From Streptomyces sp. HSG2 (GTDB lineage Bacteria; Actinomycetota; Actinomycetes; Streptomycetales; Streptomycetaceae): a stretch of 64,000 nt of DNA. Within the stretch, counting starts at the first letter, position 1; every line of letters starts with the position of its first letter. The translations under genes and the position numbers were made by a program. Below, piece by piece: positions 23,730 through 32,706 of this stretch. The stretch spans positions 1,608,501 through 1,672,500 of the forward strand of contig NZ_CP066801.1 of the NCBI RefSeq assembly GCF_016598575.1, in the 5' to 3' direction. Below the pieces are notes generated by a model. The model was not told the DNA's origin. It searched no databases and saw nothing but the letters and a program-made list of their open reading frames with translations.

Positions 23730-24998
23730 ATGGCAGCGGGCGCCGCCCGGATCTTCGTGTCGCACCTCTCGGGTGTAGCCGTCTTCGACCCCAACGGCGA
23801 CCTCGTCGGCCGGGTGCGCGATCTGGTCGTCATGCTCCGGGTCGGACACAAGCCGCCCAGGCTTCTCGGCCTCGTCGTCGAGCTGACGACGAGGCGTCGG
23901 ATCTTCCTGCCGATGACCAGGGTGACCGGGGTCCAGTCCGGCCAGGTGCTCACCACCGGCGTCCTCAACGTCCGGCGCTTCGAACAGCGACCCACGGAAC
24001 GGCTGGTCTTCGGCGAGTTGCTGGATCGGCGGGTGACGCTCGTGGACACCGCCGAGGAGGCCACCGTCCTGGACCTGTCGGTGCGGCAGTTGCCCAGGCG
24101 CGACTGGGTGATCGATCGGGTGTTCGTACGCAAGGGGAGGAAGGGCGGTGCCTTCCGGCGGGGCAAGGGCGAGGCCGTCACCGTCGAGTGGTCGGCGGTG
24201 ACCGGTCTGTCACTGGAGGAGCACGGCCAGGGGGCGGAGAACCTGCTGGCCACCTTCGAGCAGCTGCGTCCGGCGGACCTGGCCAACGTGCTGCACCACC
24301 TCTCGGCGAAGCGTCGCGCCGAGGTCGCCGCCGCGCTCGACGACGACCGGCTGGCCGACGTGCTGGAGGAACTCCCGGAGGACGACCAGATCGAGATCCT
24401 GGGCAAGCTGGCCGAGGACCGCGCCGCCGACGTCCTGGAGGCCATGGACCCGGACGACGCCGCCGACCTGCTGGGCGAGCTGCCGGAGGCGGACAAGGAG
24501 CGCCTGCTCGGCCTGATGCGTCCGGACGACGCCGCGGACGTGCGACGGCTGATGGCCTACGAGGAACACACCGCGGGTGGTCTGATGACCACCGAGCCGA
24601 TCGTGTTGCGGCCGGACGCCACGATCGCGGACGCCCTGGCCCGGGTCCGCAACCCGGACCTGTCCCCCTCGCTGGCGGCGCAGGTGTACGTGTGCCGGCC
24701 GCCCGACGAGACGCCGACGGGCAAGTACCTGGGGACCGTGCACTTCCAGCGGTTGCTCCGCGATCCGCCGTACACGCTGGTCGGATCCGTCCTCGACGAC
24801 GACCTGAACCCTCTGACCCCGGAGGCGGAGCTGCCGGCGGTCGCGGGTTTCTTCGCGGCGTACGACATGGTGGCCGCGCCGGTGGTGGACGAGTCCGGGT
24901 CGCTGCTGGGCGCGGTGACCGTGGACGACGTGCTGGACCACATGCTGCCGCAGGACTGGCGGGAGACGGACTTCCACCTCCCCGGGGAGGTGGACTGA
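23730..24998 (+). CDS. Soluble MgtE N-terminal/CBS domain protein with PRC-barrel-like start
   Basis: 422 residues. The first ~170 form two PRC-barrel-like repeats (VFDPNGDLVGRVRDLVV and LDRRVTLVDTAEEATVLDLSV). An MgtE intracellular N domain follows (about 175-285: FEQLRPADLANVLHHL, DDQIEILGKLAEDRAADVLEA, ADLLGEL, TAGGLMTTE). Two CBS domains end at MLPQDWRET. In true MgtE channels this cytoplasmic part senses Mg2+ and gates a five-helix pore, but no membrane helix is encoded here. It is therefore a Mg2+-sensor-like protein without a channel. Its stop is 1 base from the start of a two-helix DUF1003 protein, so the two are coupled. The AAAGGAGGA ribosome binding site is excellent. Confidence 0.9.
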   Translation: MAAGAARIFVSHLSGVAVFDPNGDLVGRVRDLVVMLRVGHKPPRLLGLVVELTTRRRIFLPMTRVTGVQSGQVLTTGVLNVRRFEQRPTERLVFGELLDRRVTLVDTAEEATVLDLSVRQLPRRDWVIDRVFVRKGRKGGAFRRGKGEAVTVEWSAVTGLSLEEHGQGAENLLATFEQLRPADLANVLHHLSAKRRAEVAAALDDDRLADVLEELPEDDQIEILGKLAEDRAADVLEAMDPDDAADLLGELPEADKERLLGLMRPDDAADVRRLMAYEEHTAGGLMTTEPIVLRPDATIADALARVRNPDLSPSLAAQVYVCRPPDETPTGKYLGTVHFQRLLRDPPYTLVGSVLDDDLNPLTPEAELPAVAGFFAAYDMVAAPVVDESGSLLGAVTVDDVLDHMLPQDWRETDFHLPGEVD

Positions 24999-24999
24999 G

Positions 25000-25605
25000 A
25001 TGGCCTCCGAGCGCGAGACCACCCGCGACCGCGCGGTGGCCGACTCCCTGGCGGCCGACAGGCACCGACACCGGTTGGATCAGCCCCGGCCCCGGCGGCG
25101 GCGGATCTTGCCGGAGTGGGATCCGGAGGCCTTCGGCAGGATGTCGGAGCGGATCGCCCGTTTCCTCGGCACCGGACGCTTCATCGTCTGGATGACGTTC
25201 TTCATCATCGTCTGGGTGTTGTGGAACGTCTCCGCGCCGGACCACCTGCGGTTCGACCAGTATCCCTTCATCTTCCTCACCCTGATGCTGTCCCTCCAGG
25301 CCTCCTACGCGGCGCCGCTGATCCTGCTCGCGCAGAACCGGCAGGACGACCGGGACCGGGTCAATCTGGAGCAGGACCGCAAGCAGAACGAGCGGTCGAT
25401 CGCCGACACCGAGTACCTGACGCGCGAGATCGCCGCGCTGCGCTTCGGGCTGGGCGAGGTCGCCACCCGGGATTGGATCCGCTCGGAGCTACAGGACCTG
25501 GTCAGGGATCTGGATCGGTCCCCGGTCGACGGGGAGGCCGAAGGCCGCGAGTCGGCCGGCGCCGGGCGTGCCCGCTCTCCGGAGAGCGGGCCGGACGAGG
25601 GCTGA
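25000..25605 (+). CDS. DUF1003 membrane protein
   Basis: 201 residues. The DUF1003 core is two transmembrane helices (FIVWMTFFIIVWVLWNV and YPFIFLTLMLSLQASYAAPLILLA) followed by QNRQDDRDRVNLEQDRKQNE and a C-terminal helical tail. Both ends are cytoplasmic by the positive-inside rule. The ATG begins one base after the TGA of the MgtE-N/CBS gene, so translation is coupled and the products may act together. The function of the family is unknown. Confidence 0.9.
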   Translation: MASERETTRDRAVADSLAADRHRHRLDQPRPRRRRILPEWDPEAFGRMSERIARFLGTGRFIVWMTFFIIVWVLWNVSAPDHLRFDQYPFIFLTLMLSLQASYAAPLILLAQNRQDDRDRVNLEQDRKQNERSIADTEYLTREIAALRFGLGEVATRDWIRSELQDLVRDLDRSPVDGEAEGRESAGAGRARSPESGPDEG

Positions 25606-25635
25606 CTGCCTTTCCGACGAGCGGGAGGGGCGCCG

Positions 25636-25641
25636 TACCAT
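25636..25641 (+). promoter_or_regulatory. Leaderless-type -10 box of mrp
   Basis: TACCAT ends 7 bases before the ATG at 25649, with no ribosome binding site; it lies just after the stop of the DUF1003 gene, so mrp has its own promoter. Confidence 0.5.
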
Positions 25642-25648
25642 CGGTCTC

Positions 25649-26782
25649 ATGGTTACGGAAGACGCGGTGCGCGAGGCTCTGTCGACGGTGCACGATCCCG
25701 AGATCAACCGCCCCATCACGGAGCTGGGGATGGTCAAGTCGGTCGAGATCGCCCAGGACGGGGCGGTCGCCGTCGCCGTGTACCTGACGGTCTCCGGGTG
25801 CCCGATGCGGGACACCATCACCCAGCGGGTGACGGACGCGGTCTCCCGGGTCGACGGCGTCACCTCGGTCGCGGTCGAGTTGGACGTGATGAGCGACGAG
25901 CAGCGCCGCGAGCTGGCGGCGGCCCTGCGGGGCGGCCAGGCCGAGCGAGAGGTTCCGTTCGCCAAGCCGGGCAGTCTGACCCGGGTGTACGCGGTGGCCT
26001 CGGGCAAGGGCGGTGTCGGGAAGTCCTCGGTCACGGTGAACCTGGCGGCGGCCATGGCTGCCGACGGATTGAAGGTGGGTGTCGTCGACGCCGACATCTA
26101 CGGTCACAGCGTGCCGCGCATGCTGGGGGCGGAGGGGCGCCCCACGCAGGTCGAGAACATGATCATGCCGCCCTCGGCCAACGGGGTGAAGGTCATCTCC
26201 ATCGGCATGTTCACGCCGGGCAACGCCCCGGTGGTCTGGCGCGGACCGATGCTGCACCGCGCCCTGCAGCAGTTCCTGGCGGACGTCTACTGGGGGGACC
26301 TGGACGTCCTGCTGCTCGACCTGCCTCCGGGGACCGGCGACATCGCGATCTCGGTCGCGCAGCTGGTGCCGAACGCCGAGATCCTGGTCGTCACGACGCC
26401 CCAGCAGGCGGCGGCGGAGGTGGCCGAGCGGGCCGGGGCGATCGCGGTGCAGACCCACCAGAAGATCGTGGGCGTGGTGGAGAACATGTCCGGCCTGCCG
26501 TGCCCGCACTGCGGCGAGATGGTCGACGTCTTCGGCACCGGCGGCGGCCAGGCGGTGGCCGACGGCCTGACCCGCACGACCGGCGCGTCGGTGCCGGTGC
26601 TCGGCTCCATCCCGATCGACGTCCGTCTCCGGGAGGGCGGCGACGAGGGCAGGCCGGTGGTCCTGACGGACCCGGAGTCCGACGCCGGCTCGGCACTGCG
26701 GGCCATCGCCGGCAAGCTGGGCGGTCGACAGCGGGGCCTGTCCGGCATGACGCTCGGCATCACGCCGCGCAACAAGTTCTGA
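25649..26782 (+). CDS. mrp: Mrp/NBP35-type ATP-binding Fe-S carrier protein
   Basis: 377 residues. An N-terminal MIP18/DUF59 domain (about 1-90: VHDPEINRPITELGMVKSV) is fused to a deviant-Walker P-loop ATPase with GKGGVGKSS, VDADIYGHSVPRML, LLLDLPPGTGD and ENMSGLPCPHCG. The CPHC pair is the expected bridging Fe-S ligand of the dimer. The protein carries or delivers Fe-S clusters to apo-enzymes. The length and domain order match actinobacterial Mrp (Rv1229c). Confidence 0.93.
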   Translation: MVTEDAVREALSTVHDPEINRPITELGMVKSVEIAQDGAVAVAVYLTVSGCPMRDTITQRVTDAVSRVDGVTSVAVELDVMSDEQRRELAAALRGGQAEREVPFAKPGSLTRVYAVASGKGGVGKSSVTVNLAAAMAADGLKVGVVDADIYGHSVPRMLGAEGRPTQVENMIMPPSANGVKVISIGMFTPGNAPVVWRGPMLHRALQQFLADVYWGDLDVLLLDLPPGTGDIAISVAQLVPNAEILVVTTPQQAAAEVAERAGAIAVQTHQKIVGVVENMSGLPCPHCGEMVDVFGTGGGQAVADGLTRTTGASVPVLGSIPIDVRLREGGDEGRPVVLTDPESDAGSALRAIAGKLGGRQRGLSGMTLGITPRNKF

Positions 26783-26788
26783 CCCACC

Positions 26789-26813
26789 CGCCCCGCCCGG
26801 TCCGGGCGGGGCG
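26789..26813. terminator. Strong hairpin terminator, convergent
   Basis: A perfect 10-bp GC stem (26789-26798 with 26804-26813) and a 5-base loop, 6 bases after the mrp stop, facing the end of the convergent hypothetical gene. Confidence 0.7.
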
Positions 26814-26850
26814 CCTCCTGACGACGGGGACGAGCGGGCGCGGGTCCCGC

Positions 26851-27543
26851 TCAGGTACCGCCGGAGTCGTGGCCGGTGTGGGCGGCCACGTCCGCCACCG
26901 CGGCGAACCCCAGTCCGTAGGCGCTCATCCCCCGGCCGTAGGCGCCGAGGTGGACCCCCCGCCCGGTGCTACCGGCGAGCACCCAGCCGAACTCCGACTC
27001 CCGGTAGTGGAAGGCGGTCGGCCTCCCGTCCACGGGCAGGGTCAGCGTCGACCAGGCGTCGCCGTCGAGATCGTCGGCGAGGGCCCACGCGGTCTCGGTC
27101 TGCTGCTCCAGCCACTCGTCGCGCAGGGTGTGGTCGACCTGGCCGGGCCAGGTGAAGGACAGCAGGCCCACCCCCGCGAGCCACGCGGCGGAGGACACCG
27201 ACGTGGCCTCCCACAGCACCTTCCCGTCGACACTGTGGTGGTCGGGGCTGGCCGCGACGGTGACGACCACGGCGAACCTCTCCCGGGCCCCCCGGCCGGA
27301 CCCCGCCGTGTGCTCGTTGCGGATCGAGGGTTCGTCCCCGTGGCCGAGGGAGCCGTGCCGCACCGTCCCGTCGGCGGCCGTCCCGACGCGGACCGGCCAG
27401 CGCGGACCGGTGAAGGCCCCGTCGAGGGCGTACCAGTCGAAGGGCGCGCGCAGGTAGTCCTCGTAGGCGCTCGGGGCGGGGGGAGGCGGCTCCTCCGCCG
27501 CCGCGACCGTCCGCCGGGCGGCTTCCCGACTCGTCGTCTCCAT
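26851..27543 (-). CDS. Conserved hypothetical protein (230 residues)
   Basis: The ATG at 27543 follows GAGGAGG at 9 bases. No known domain is recognised. The sequence is cytoplasmic and rich in Trp and Gly, with YEDYLRAPFDWYALDGAFTGPRW near the start, and FAVVVTVAASPDHHSVDG, LLSFTWPGQVDHTL and FHYRESEFGWVLAG later. The Pro/Ala-rich first 30 residues are probably disordered. It lies between mrp (convergent) and tatB (same strand, 240 bases upstream). Confidence 0.6.
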   Translation of the reverse strand: METTSREAARRTVAAAEEPPPPAPSAYEDYLRAPFDWYALDGAFTGPRWPVRVGTAADGTVRHGSLGHGDEPSIRNEHTAGSGRGARERFAVVVTVAASPDHHSVDGKVLWEATSVSSAAWLAGVGLLSFTWPGQVDHTLRDEWLEQQTETAWALADDLDGDAWSTLTLPVDGRPTAFHYRESEFGWVLAGSTGRGVHLGAYGRGMSAYGLGFAAVADVAAHTGHDSGGT

Positions 27544-27781
27544 GTCCCCGCGCCTCCTCGCTCTCGTCGGGCGGCGCCGCCCACGCGGGCCGCGCCGCCG
27601 GCTCACAGGGCCCGCACAACAATTCGGCAGCATATCCGCCGTAAGGAAGACGATAGGGAAATCACCCGCGCATGGGGCGCGCAGAAGGCGCGCTCGCCTC
27701 TCACGCGCCCCTCCACAGCGGGACGGAGGCACCAACGGGCGGGTTCCGCCACCCGGGTGCGGCGAGGCGGTCCGACCTCCC

Positions 27782-28222
27782 TCAGGTGGCGTCCGCGTCG
27801 AACGGTGGCGGGGCGTCCGGGGCCAGGGGGCCCGGGCCCTTCGTCATGTCGACCGGCTTCCGCGTGTCGACCGGACCGGAGGCGCTCGACCGGCCGGACT
27901 CGCGCCCGTTGACCGCGTCGGCCACCTCCGACATCTCCTGCCTCAGGTCGAAGCCGCTGCGGATCTCCTTGAGCCCCAGTTCGTCGTTGTCCAACTGCTT
28001 GCGCAGGAAGGTCTTGGGGTTGAGGTCCTCGAACTCGAAGTCCTTGAACTCCGGTCCCAACTCCTGCCGGATGTCCTGCTTGGCGCTCTCGGAGAACTCC
28101 CGGATCTTCCGGATCGTGCGAGCCACGTCCTGGATCATCTTGGGGAGCTTGTCCGGGCCGAAGACGAGCACGGCGAGGACGACGATGGTCACCAACTCTA
28201 GGGCGCCTATGTCATTGAACAC
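27782..28222 (-). CDS. tatB: Sec-independent protein translocase subunit TatB
   Basis: 146 residues. One N-terminal membrane helix (ALELVTIVVLAVLVF) is followed by the hallmark FGPDKLPKM hinge and an amphipathic helix, then a long charged tail rich in Asp/Glu and a Pro-rich end. TatB forms the substrate receptor with TatC for folded, twin-arginine-signal proteins. The GTG start follows AAGGAG at 6 bases. Its place right after htrA in the sigE locus repeats the Mycobacterium order (Rv1221-Rv1224). TatA and TatC are not in the window. Confidence 0.92.
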   Translation of the reverse strand: MFNDIGALELVTIVVLAVLVFGPDKLPKMIQDVARTIRKIREFSESAKQDIRQELGPEFKDFEFEDLNPKTFLRKQLDNDELGLKEIRSGFDLRQEMSEVADAVNGRESGRSSASGPVDTRKPVDMTKGPGPLAPDAPPPFDADAT

Positions 28223-28316
28223 CTGAAGCTCCTTGGGGACGTCCGGACCGGCTCCACGGTACCCGGCCGCCCGAGAGGACCGGAACGTGCCATACCTCCT
28301 GACCCGCCTGGAGCGT

Positions 28317-29939
28317 TCACGCCGTCCCGCCGCCGGAGGACCCCAGCACCAGGGAGACGGTCCGCGTCTCGCCGGCGCGCTCCAGGGTCAGCTCCAGACG
28401 GTCCCCGGGGCGGTGGGCCCGGGTCCGGACGATGAGTTCCTCCCCCGAACGGATCCGCCGGCCGTTCACCGAGGTGATCACGTCTCCCGGTTCGATGCCC
28501 GCCCGGTCCCCCGGGCCACCCACGCTGACCGGCGGCCCGCCGTCGCCGTCCCCCGTGTCCACCCGGGCACCGTCACCGGTGTAGTCCATGTCCAGGGACA
28601 CACCGATCACCGGATGCGTGGCCCGTCCGGTGTCGATCAACTCGGCGGCGACCCGCTTGCCCTGGTTGATCGGGATGGCGAAGCCGAGACCTATGGAACC
28701 GCCTTGCCCACCGTCGGCTTCCTCGCCGTCCCCGGCGGAGCGGATGGCGGAGTTGATGCCGACGACCCGCCCCCGGGCGTCCAGCAGCGGACCACCGGAG
28801 TTGCCCGGGTTGATCGCGGCGTCCGTCTGCAACGCGTCCACGTACGACACCTCGTCGCCGTCTCCCTCGTCCCCGACGGCGGTGATGGGCCGCTCGGTGG
28901 CGCTGATGATGCCCGACGTGACGGTGCCGGCCAGGTCGAAGGGGGCTCCGATGGCGACCACGGGATCACCGACCCGCACGGTCCCCGAGTCGCCGAGGAG
29001 CGCGGGGGTCAGGTCCGACACGCCCCCGACGCGCACCACGGCGAGGTCGTACCCGCTGTCGCGGCCGACCACCACCGCCCCCGCCGAGTCGCCGCCGTGG
29101 AAGGTCACGGTGATCTCGCCGCTCTCGCCCCCCGGCTCGACGACGTGGTCGTTGGTGAGGATGTGGCCGCGGTCGTCGAGCACGAAGCCCGTGCCGGTGC
29201 CCGTGGAACCGGTGCCGCTCACGTGCAGGGTGACGACGCTGGGCAGAGCCCGCGCGGCGATCCCGGCGACACCGCGCGGCACTCCGCCGAGTGGCCCCGG
29301 GAACGCCTCGGCCCGCTCACGTGCTCCCGGGCCGCCCCCCGGGTCCAGACGGGATCCGACCAGACCGCCCACCCCTCCGGAGACGAGGGACAGGGCCACG
29401 GCGCCCACGATCAACGGACCCGCTCGGCGGCGCGCGTTCGCCGCCGTGAGGGCCGCGGGGCCCGCGCCCGGGGTCCCGGGGCGCGCCCAGGGGTCGTAGC
29501 GTGCCCAGGGTCCCGGCTCGGCGGCGGGCGGCGGCGGTCCCGGTCGGGGCGCGGCGGGGAGTGCGGGAATCCGGTGGTCGGGAGCGCCTCCGTACGGCCC
29601 CGCCGGTCCGGGGGTCGAGGCGACGCGCTCACCCGGGGGCGGCCCGAGGCGCTCCCGTGATTCCGGAGGGGGCGGTCGGAGGCGGTGGTCCCGGGGTGGC
29701 GCGGTCGGGTCGTCGCCGGCGAGCCGGCGAGCGCCCGCCGGGGCCCGCCGTGGCTCGGGACCGGCCAGGAGGTAGTCTCCGCCCGCCGGCTCGCCGGGTC
29801 GGGACGTCCCCTGGCGCGGGGCCGTGGCACCCGGCTCGTCGCCCGCCTCCGACGCGACCGCCAACCGCGGGTCCGACGGGGGGCCCTCCGGCCCCCGATG
29901 GCCCCGGCGGGACGCCCACCAGGGCTTCCCCTCGTCCAT
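28317..29939 (-). CDS. Membrane-anchored HtrA/DegP-type serine protease
   Basis: 540 residues. A long Pro/Arg-rich cytoplasmic N terminus (~200) leads to one membrane span (PLIVGAVALSLVSGGVGGLVG). The extracytoplasmic trypsin-like domain follows: His in ILTNDHVVEPG, Asp in SGYDLAVVRV, and the nucleophile Ser381 in NPGNSGGPLLD. A C-terminal PDZ domain (VGGPGDRAGIEPGDVITSVNGRRI) completes it. It degrades or refolds damaged secreted proteins and in this locus probably belongs to the envelope stress response. The ATG at 29939 follows GGGGGAG closely. Confidence 0.92.
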   Translation of the reverse strand: MDEGKPWWASRRGHRGPEGPPSDPRLAVASEAGDEPGATAPRQGTSRPGEPAGGDYLLAGPEPRRAPAGARRLAGDDPTAPPRDHRLRPPPPESRERLGPPPGERVASTPGPAGPYGGAPDHRIPALPAAPRPGPPPPAAEPGPWARYDPWARPGTPGAGPAALTAANARRRAGPLIVGAVALSLVSGGVGGLVGSRLDPGGGPGARERAEAFPGPLGGVPRGVAGIAARALPSVVTLHVSGTGSTGTGTGFVLDDRGHILTNDHVVEPGGESGEITVTFHGGDSAGAVVVGRDSGYDLAVVRVGGVSDLTPALLGDSGTVRVGDPVVAIGAPFDLAGTVTSGIISATERPITAVGDEGDGDEVSYVDALQTDAAINPGNSGGPLLDARGRVVGINSAIRSAGDGEEADGGQGGSIGLGFAIPINQGKRVAAELIDTGRATHPVIGVSLDMDYTGDGARVDTGDGDGGPPVSVGGPGDRAGIEPGDVITSVNGRRIRSGEELIVRTRAHRPGDRLELTLERAGETRTVSLVLGSSGGGTA

Positions 29940-30073
29940 GCTCCCCCCAACCGACCGCGGCTCGGCACGTCGGCGGTGGCCGCGAATCCTCGAACACGTC
30001 CGCCCCGATGCTCGGCGGACCGGACGCCACCACGGATTCAATCAGGTACGGGACCGTCCGCGCAGGAGTCCTG

Positions 30074-31042
30074 TCAGGACCGCGGGGGAGTCGCCCCCGG
30101 CTGCGGCGGCGAGGCCGTGGCGGCGTAGGTCGGCGAGGGTGGCCGCGTGGTGGTCGGGGACGGCCCCGCGAGCGGGGCGGGCGGCCGGAGATCCACCGGA
30201 CGGGTCGGTGCCGTCACGACGGGACCGGTCGCCGCCGTCGTCTCTCCGGTCGAACCGCTCCCGACGGGGCGGTCCGGCGGCGTCGGGACCCCCGGCAAGA
30301 GGGGTGCGGCCACCGGGAGCGGCGCCACCGGCGTGTCCCCCGGCGTCGCCCGGCCCTGAAGCTGGCCCAGGAGCGGCACGGAGCGGCGGCGCGAGGAGTC
30401 GGGGACCGTGCCGACCCCCGCTCCCTGGGTACGTGCCGGGGACACGTTGCTGCCCGAACCCGACCCGCTCCGGTCCCCGGCCGGCTCGGGGGTGCCGAGG
30501 GTGACTCCGCCCAGCGCGACGGCGGCCAGGGAGACCGCTCCGGCCGCCACGAAGACGAACCGCAGCCCTCGCGAGCCGGGCCGGTCGGAATCGGGGCGGC
30601 CGATGGCGTGGACACGGAGGCCGACATCCGCCGGCGCGGGCTCCGGCGTCGGGCGGGAGTCGGGGACCGGGACGTAGGCGAAGGCGAACCGATCGCGCCG
30701 TCCGCCCGTCGGAAGGCCGTCCCTCGCGCCGGGCCACCCGCCGATCCCCCCGTGTCCCGACCGTCCGTCGCCGGAGGCGCCGTCGACGGGCGCGGTGTCG
30801 GCCAGTCCCTGGAGTCGGGCGAGGAAGGACGGCGAGGGTCCCGGTGGGGGGGCGTCGGCGAAGACGCTCTTCAGCCGTCGTTGGGCGTCGACCTCGTCCC
30901 TGCAGTCGACGCAGGTGGCCACGTGGGCGAGCACGCGCTCGCGGGCGTCGTGGCCCAGCTCTCCGTCGACGAGCGCGGCGAGCCGGTCTCCCAGGTGCTG
31001 CTCCGCGAGGTCACCGTCGGGTGTGGGCCGTGATCCGCTCAC
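30074..31042 (-). CDS. rseA: Anti-sigma factor with zinc-finger (zf-HC2) domain, RseA-like
   Basis: 322 residues. The anti-sigma domain has the zinc motif in [12 protein letters not shown] (His-x3-Cys-x2-Cys) near residues 40-50. A single membrane span ([19 protein letters not shown]) separates it from a Pro/Thr-rich extracytoplasmic region with no fold recognised. It should bind and silence the adjacent SigE until membrane or redox stress. The GTG start overlaps the sigE stop by 4 bases (GTGA), so sigma and anti-sigma are made by coupled translation. It is longer than Mycobacterium RseA mainly through the C-terminal tail. Confidence 0.88.
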   Translation of the reverse strand: MSGSRPTPDGDLAEQHLGDRLAALVDGELGHDARERVLAHVATCVDCRDEVDAQRRLKSVFADAPPPGPSPSFLARLQGLADTAPVDGASGDGRSGHGGIGGWPGARDGLPTGGRRDRFAFAYVPVPDSRPTPEPAPADVGLRVHAIGRPDSDRPGSRGLRFVFVAAGAVSLAAVALGGVTLGTPEPAGDRSGSGSGSNVSPARTQGAGVGTVPDSSRRRSVPLLGQLQGRATPGDTPVAPLPVAAPLLPGVPTPPDRPVGSGSTGETTAATGPVVTAPTRPVDLRPPAPLAGPSPTTTRPPSPTYAATASPPQPGATPPRS

Positions 31043-31818
31043 GCGCTCGCGCCTCCCCCTCCCAGGACGGGGACGGCCGGCAGGAAGGAGCGCCGGCCGG
31101 CCCGTGCCTGGGGCGAGCGGTGTGCCAGGGCCTTGCGCAGTTGGGAACGGCCCCGGTGGATTCGGGAACGGACGGTTCCCAGCTTGACCCCGAGCGTTGC
31201 GGCGATCTCCTCGTAGGACAGCCCCTCGATGTCGCACAGTACGACCGCCGCCCTGAACTCCGGGGCGAGCGTGTCCAGAGCCTGTTGGACGTCGGCGTCG
31301 AAGTGGGAGTCGTTGAGGACCTGCTGGGGGCTGGGCTCGCGGCTGGGCAGGCGCTCGGCGGCGTCCTCGCCGAGCGCGTCGAACCGGATGCGCTGCTTGC
31401 GACGGACCGTGTCCAGGAAGAGGTTGGTGGTGATGCGGTGCAGCCAGCCCTCGAAGGTGCCCGGCGTGTAGGTGGACAGAGAACGGAAGACCCGGACGAA
31501 GACCTCCTGTGTGAGGTCCTCCGCGTCGTGCTGGTTACCGGTCAGACGGTAGGCGAGCCGGTAGACCCGGCCGCTGTGCGTACTGACGATCTCCTCCCAG
31601 CTGGGCGGAGTCCACGCCTGCCCGTCCGCTTCGGTGGTGAAGGTCGCGGTCCGGTCGCGACCGGTCGCGGGGCTGACGTCGGCAGCGGTGTCGTTCACGG
31701 ATTTCGGCCTGCCCGCCGATCCGATGAGGCGCCGCAGCGCTCCTCGGCGATCCCCGGGCGGGGCCGCACCTCCCCTTGTGGCTCCGGTGGTGTCCAGTGG
31801 AGCCCCTACCATAGCCAC
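31039..31818 (-). CDS. sigE: ECF RNA polymerase sigma factor, SigE type (mycobacterial SigE family)
   Basis: 259 residues. Region 2 ([54 protein letters not shown]) and region 4 ([44 protein letters not shown]) are complete; an ~80-residue N-terminal extension precedes them. It directs transcription of envelope and oxidative stress genes in mycobacteria. The symbol follows the mycobacterial orthologue; Streptomyces coelicolor uses sigE for a different sigma factor (the CseABC-controlled one). Start codons GTG 31818 and ATG 31812 are both possible. It is cotranslated with rseA, then htrA and tatB follow on the same strand. Confidence 0.88.
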   Translation of the reverse strand: MAMVGAPLDTTGATRGGAAPPGDRRGALRRLIGSAGRPKSVNDTAADVSPATGRDRTATFTTEADGQAWTPPSWEEIVSTHSGRVYRLAYRLTGNQHDAEDLTQEVFVRVFRSLSTYTPGTFEGWLHRITTNLFLDTVRRKQRIRFDALGEDAAERLPSREPSPQQVLNDSHFDADVQQALDTLAPEFRAAVVLCDIEGLSYEEIAATLGVKLGTVRSRIHRGRSQLRKALAHRSPQARAGRRSFLPAVPVLGGGGASA

Positions 31819-31948
31819 CCCGCCCGTCAGCTCCGGATAAACGGTTTTACGCGCATTTCACCTGACCCGCGGCGACCACGAGGCCGCGCCGGTTCCCCTC
31901 GCTCTTCCAAACGACCGGTCCCGTCCGCAGGTTCCCGACGCCAGCGGA

Positions 31949-31954
31949 TACAGT
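31949..31954 (+). promoter_or_regulatory. -10 box of the O-methyltransferase gene
   Basis: TACAGT fits TANNNT and would start a transcript with a leader of about 30 bases that includes AGGAG. Confidence 0.45.
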
Positions 31955-31989
31955 CACGCCGAGGCAACCCCCGGGGACAGGAGAGGGCC

Positions 31990-32622
31990 ATTACCGGCAA
32001 CCGGCAGACGAGCTGGGCGTTCGCCGACGCCTATGTCGCCGAGGACGAGGCACTGCGCTGGGCCCGCGACCGGGCCCTGGAGGCGGGCCTGCGTTCCGTG
32101 ACGCCCAGCACCGGCGCCACCCTGGGGTTGCTGGCCGCCGCCGTGGACGCGAAGGCGGTCGCCGAGATCGGCACCGGCTGCGGGGTCTCCGGGATCCACC
32201 TGCTGCACGGGATGCGCGCGGACGGGGTCCTGACCACGGTCGATCCCGAGGCGGAGCACCAGCAGGTCGCCCGCCAGGCCTTCCGCGCGGCGGGGTTCGC
32301 CGGCAACCGGGCCCGGTTCATCCCCGGCCCGGCCCTGGACGTGCTGCCGCGCCTCGCCGACGCCGCATACGACCTCGTCTTCTGCGACGGAGACCGGCTG
32401 GAGTACCCCTGCTACCTCGCGGAATCGTTGCGCCTGCTGCGCTCCGGGGGGCTCATCGTCTTCGAGGGGGTCTTCGCGCACGGTCGGACGGTGGACGCCG
32501 GACCGCAGCCCCAGGAGGTGCTGCGGCTGCGCGAACTGCTGCGGGCGGTGCGGGAGAGCGAGGACCTGGTGCCCTCGCTGTTGCCGGTCGGCGACGGCCT
32601 GCTCTGCGCCGTGCGGCGTTGA
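31990..32622 (+). CDS. Class I SAM-dependent O-methyltransferase, ATT start
   Basis: 210 residues, divergent from sigE. The SAM-binding site is VAEIGTGCGVSGIHLL (about 50-65), with DPEAEHQQVARQAF and the metal-binding region VFCDGDRLEYPCYL of the caffeoyl-CoA/TrmR-like O-methyltransferase family (Rv1220c orthologue by position). Homology begins at TGNRQTSWAFADAYVAEDE, directly after an ATT codon that has AGGAG 6 bases upstream. No ATG, GTG or TTG is in frame between the promoter and the conserved core, so ATT is the likely initiator. Possible substrates are tRNA (as TrmR) or a small catechol-like molecule. Confidence 0.85.
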   Translation: MTGNRQTSWAFADAYVAEDEALRWARDRALEAGLRSVTPSTGATLGLLAAAVDAKAVAEIGTGCGVSGIHLLHGMRADGVLTTVDPEAEHQQVARQAFRAAGFAGNRARFIPGPALDVLPRLADAAYDLVFCDGDRLEYPCYLAESLRLLRSGGLIVFEGVFAHGRTVDAGPQPQEVLRLRELLRAVRESEDLVPSLLPVGDGLLCAVRR

Positions 32623-32645
32623 CGCCCGCTCCGGGACCGGGGAAG

Positions 32646-32685
32646 CCGGTCGCCCCGGTGCCGGGCACGGCACCGGGGCGACCGG
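32646..32685. terminator. Strong hairpin terminator, convergent
   Basis: A perfect 17-bp stem (32646-32662 with 32669-32685) and 6-base loop between the O-methyltransferase and DUF3117 genes. Confidence 0.75.
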
Positions 32686-32706
32686 TCGGGTGGGGCCGGG
32701 TGGGCG

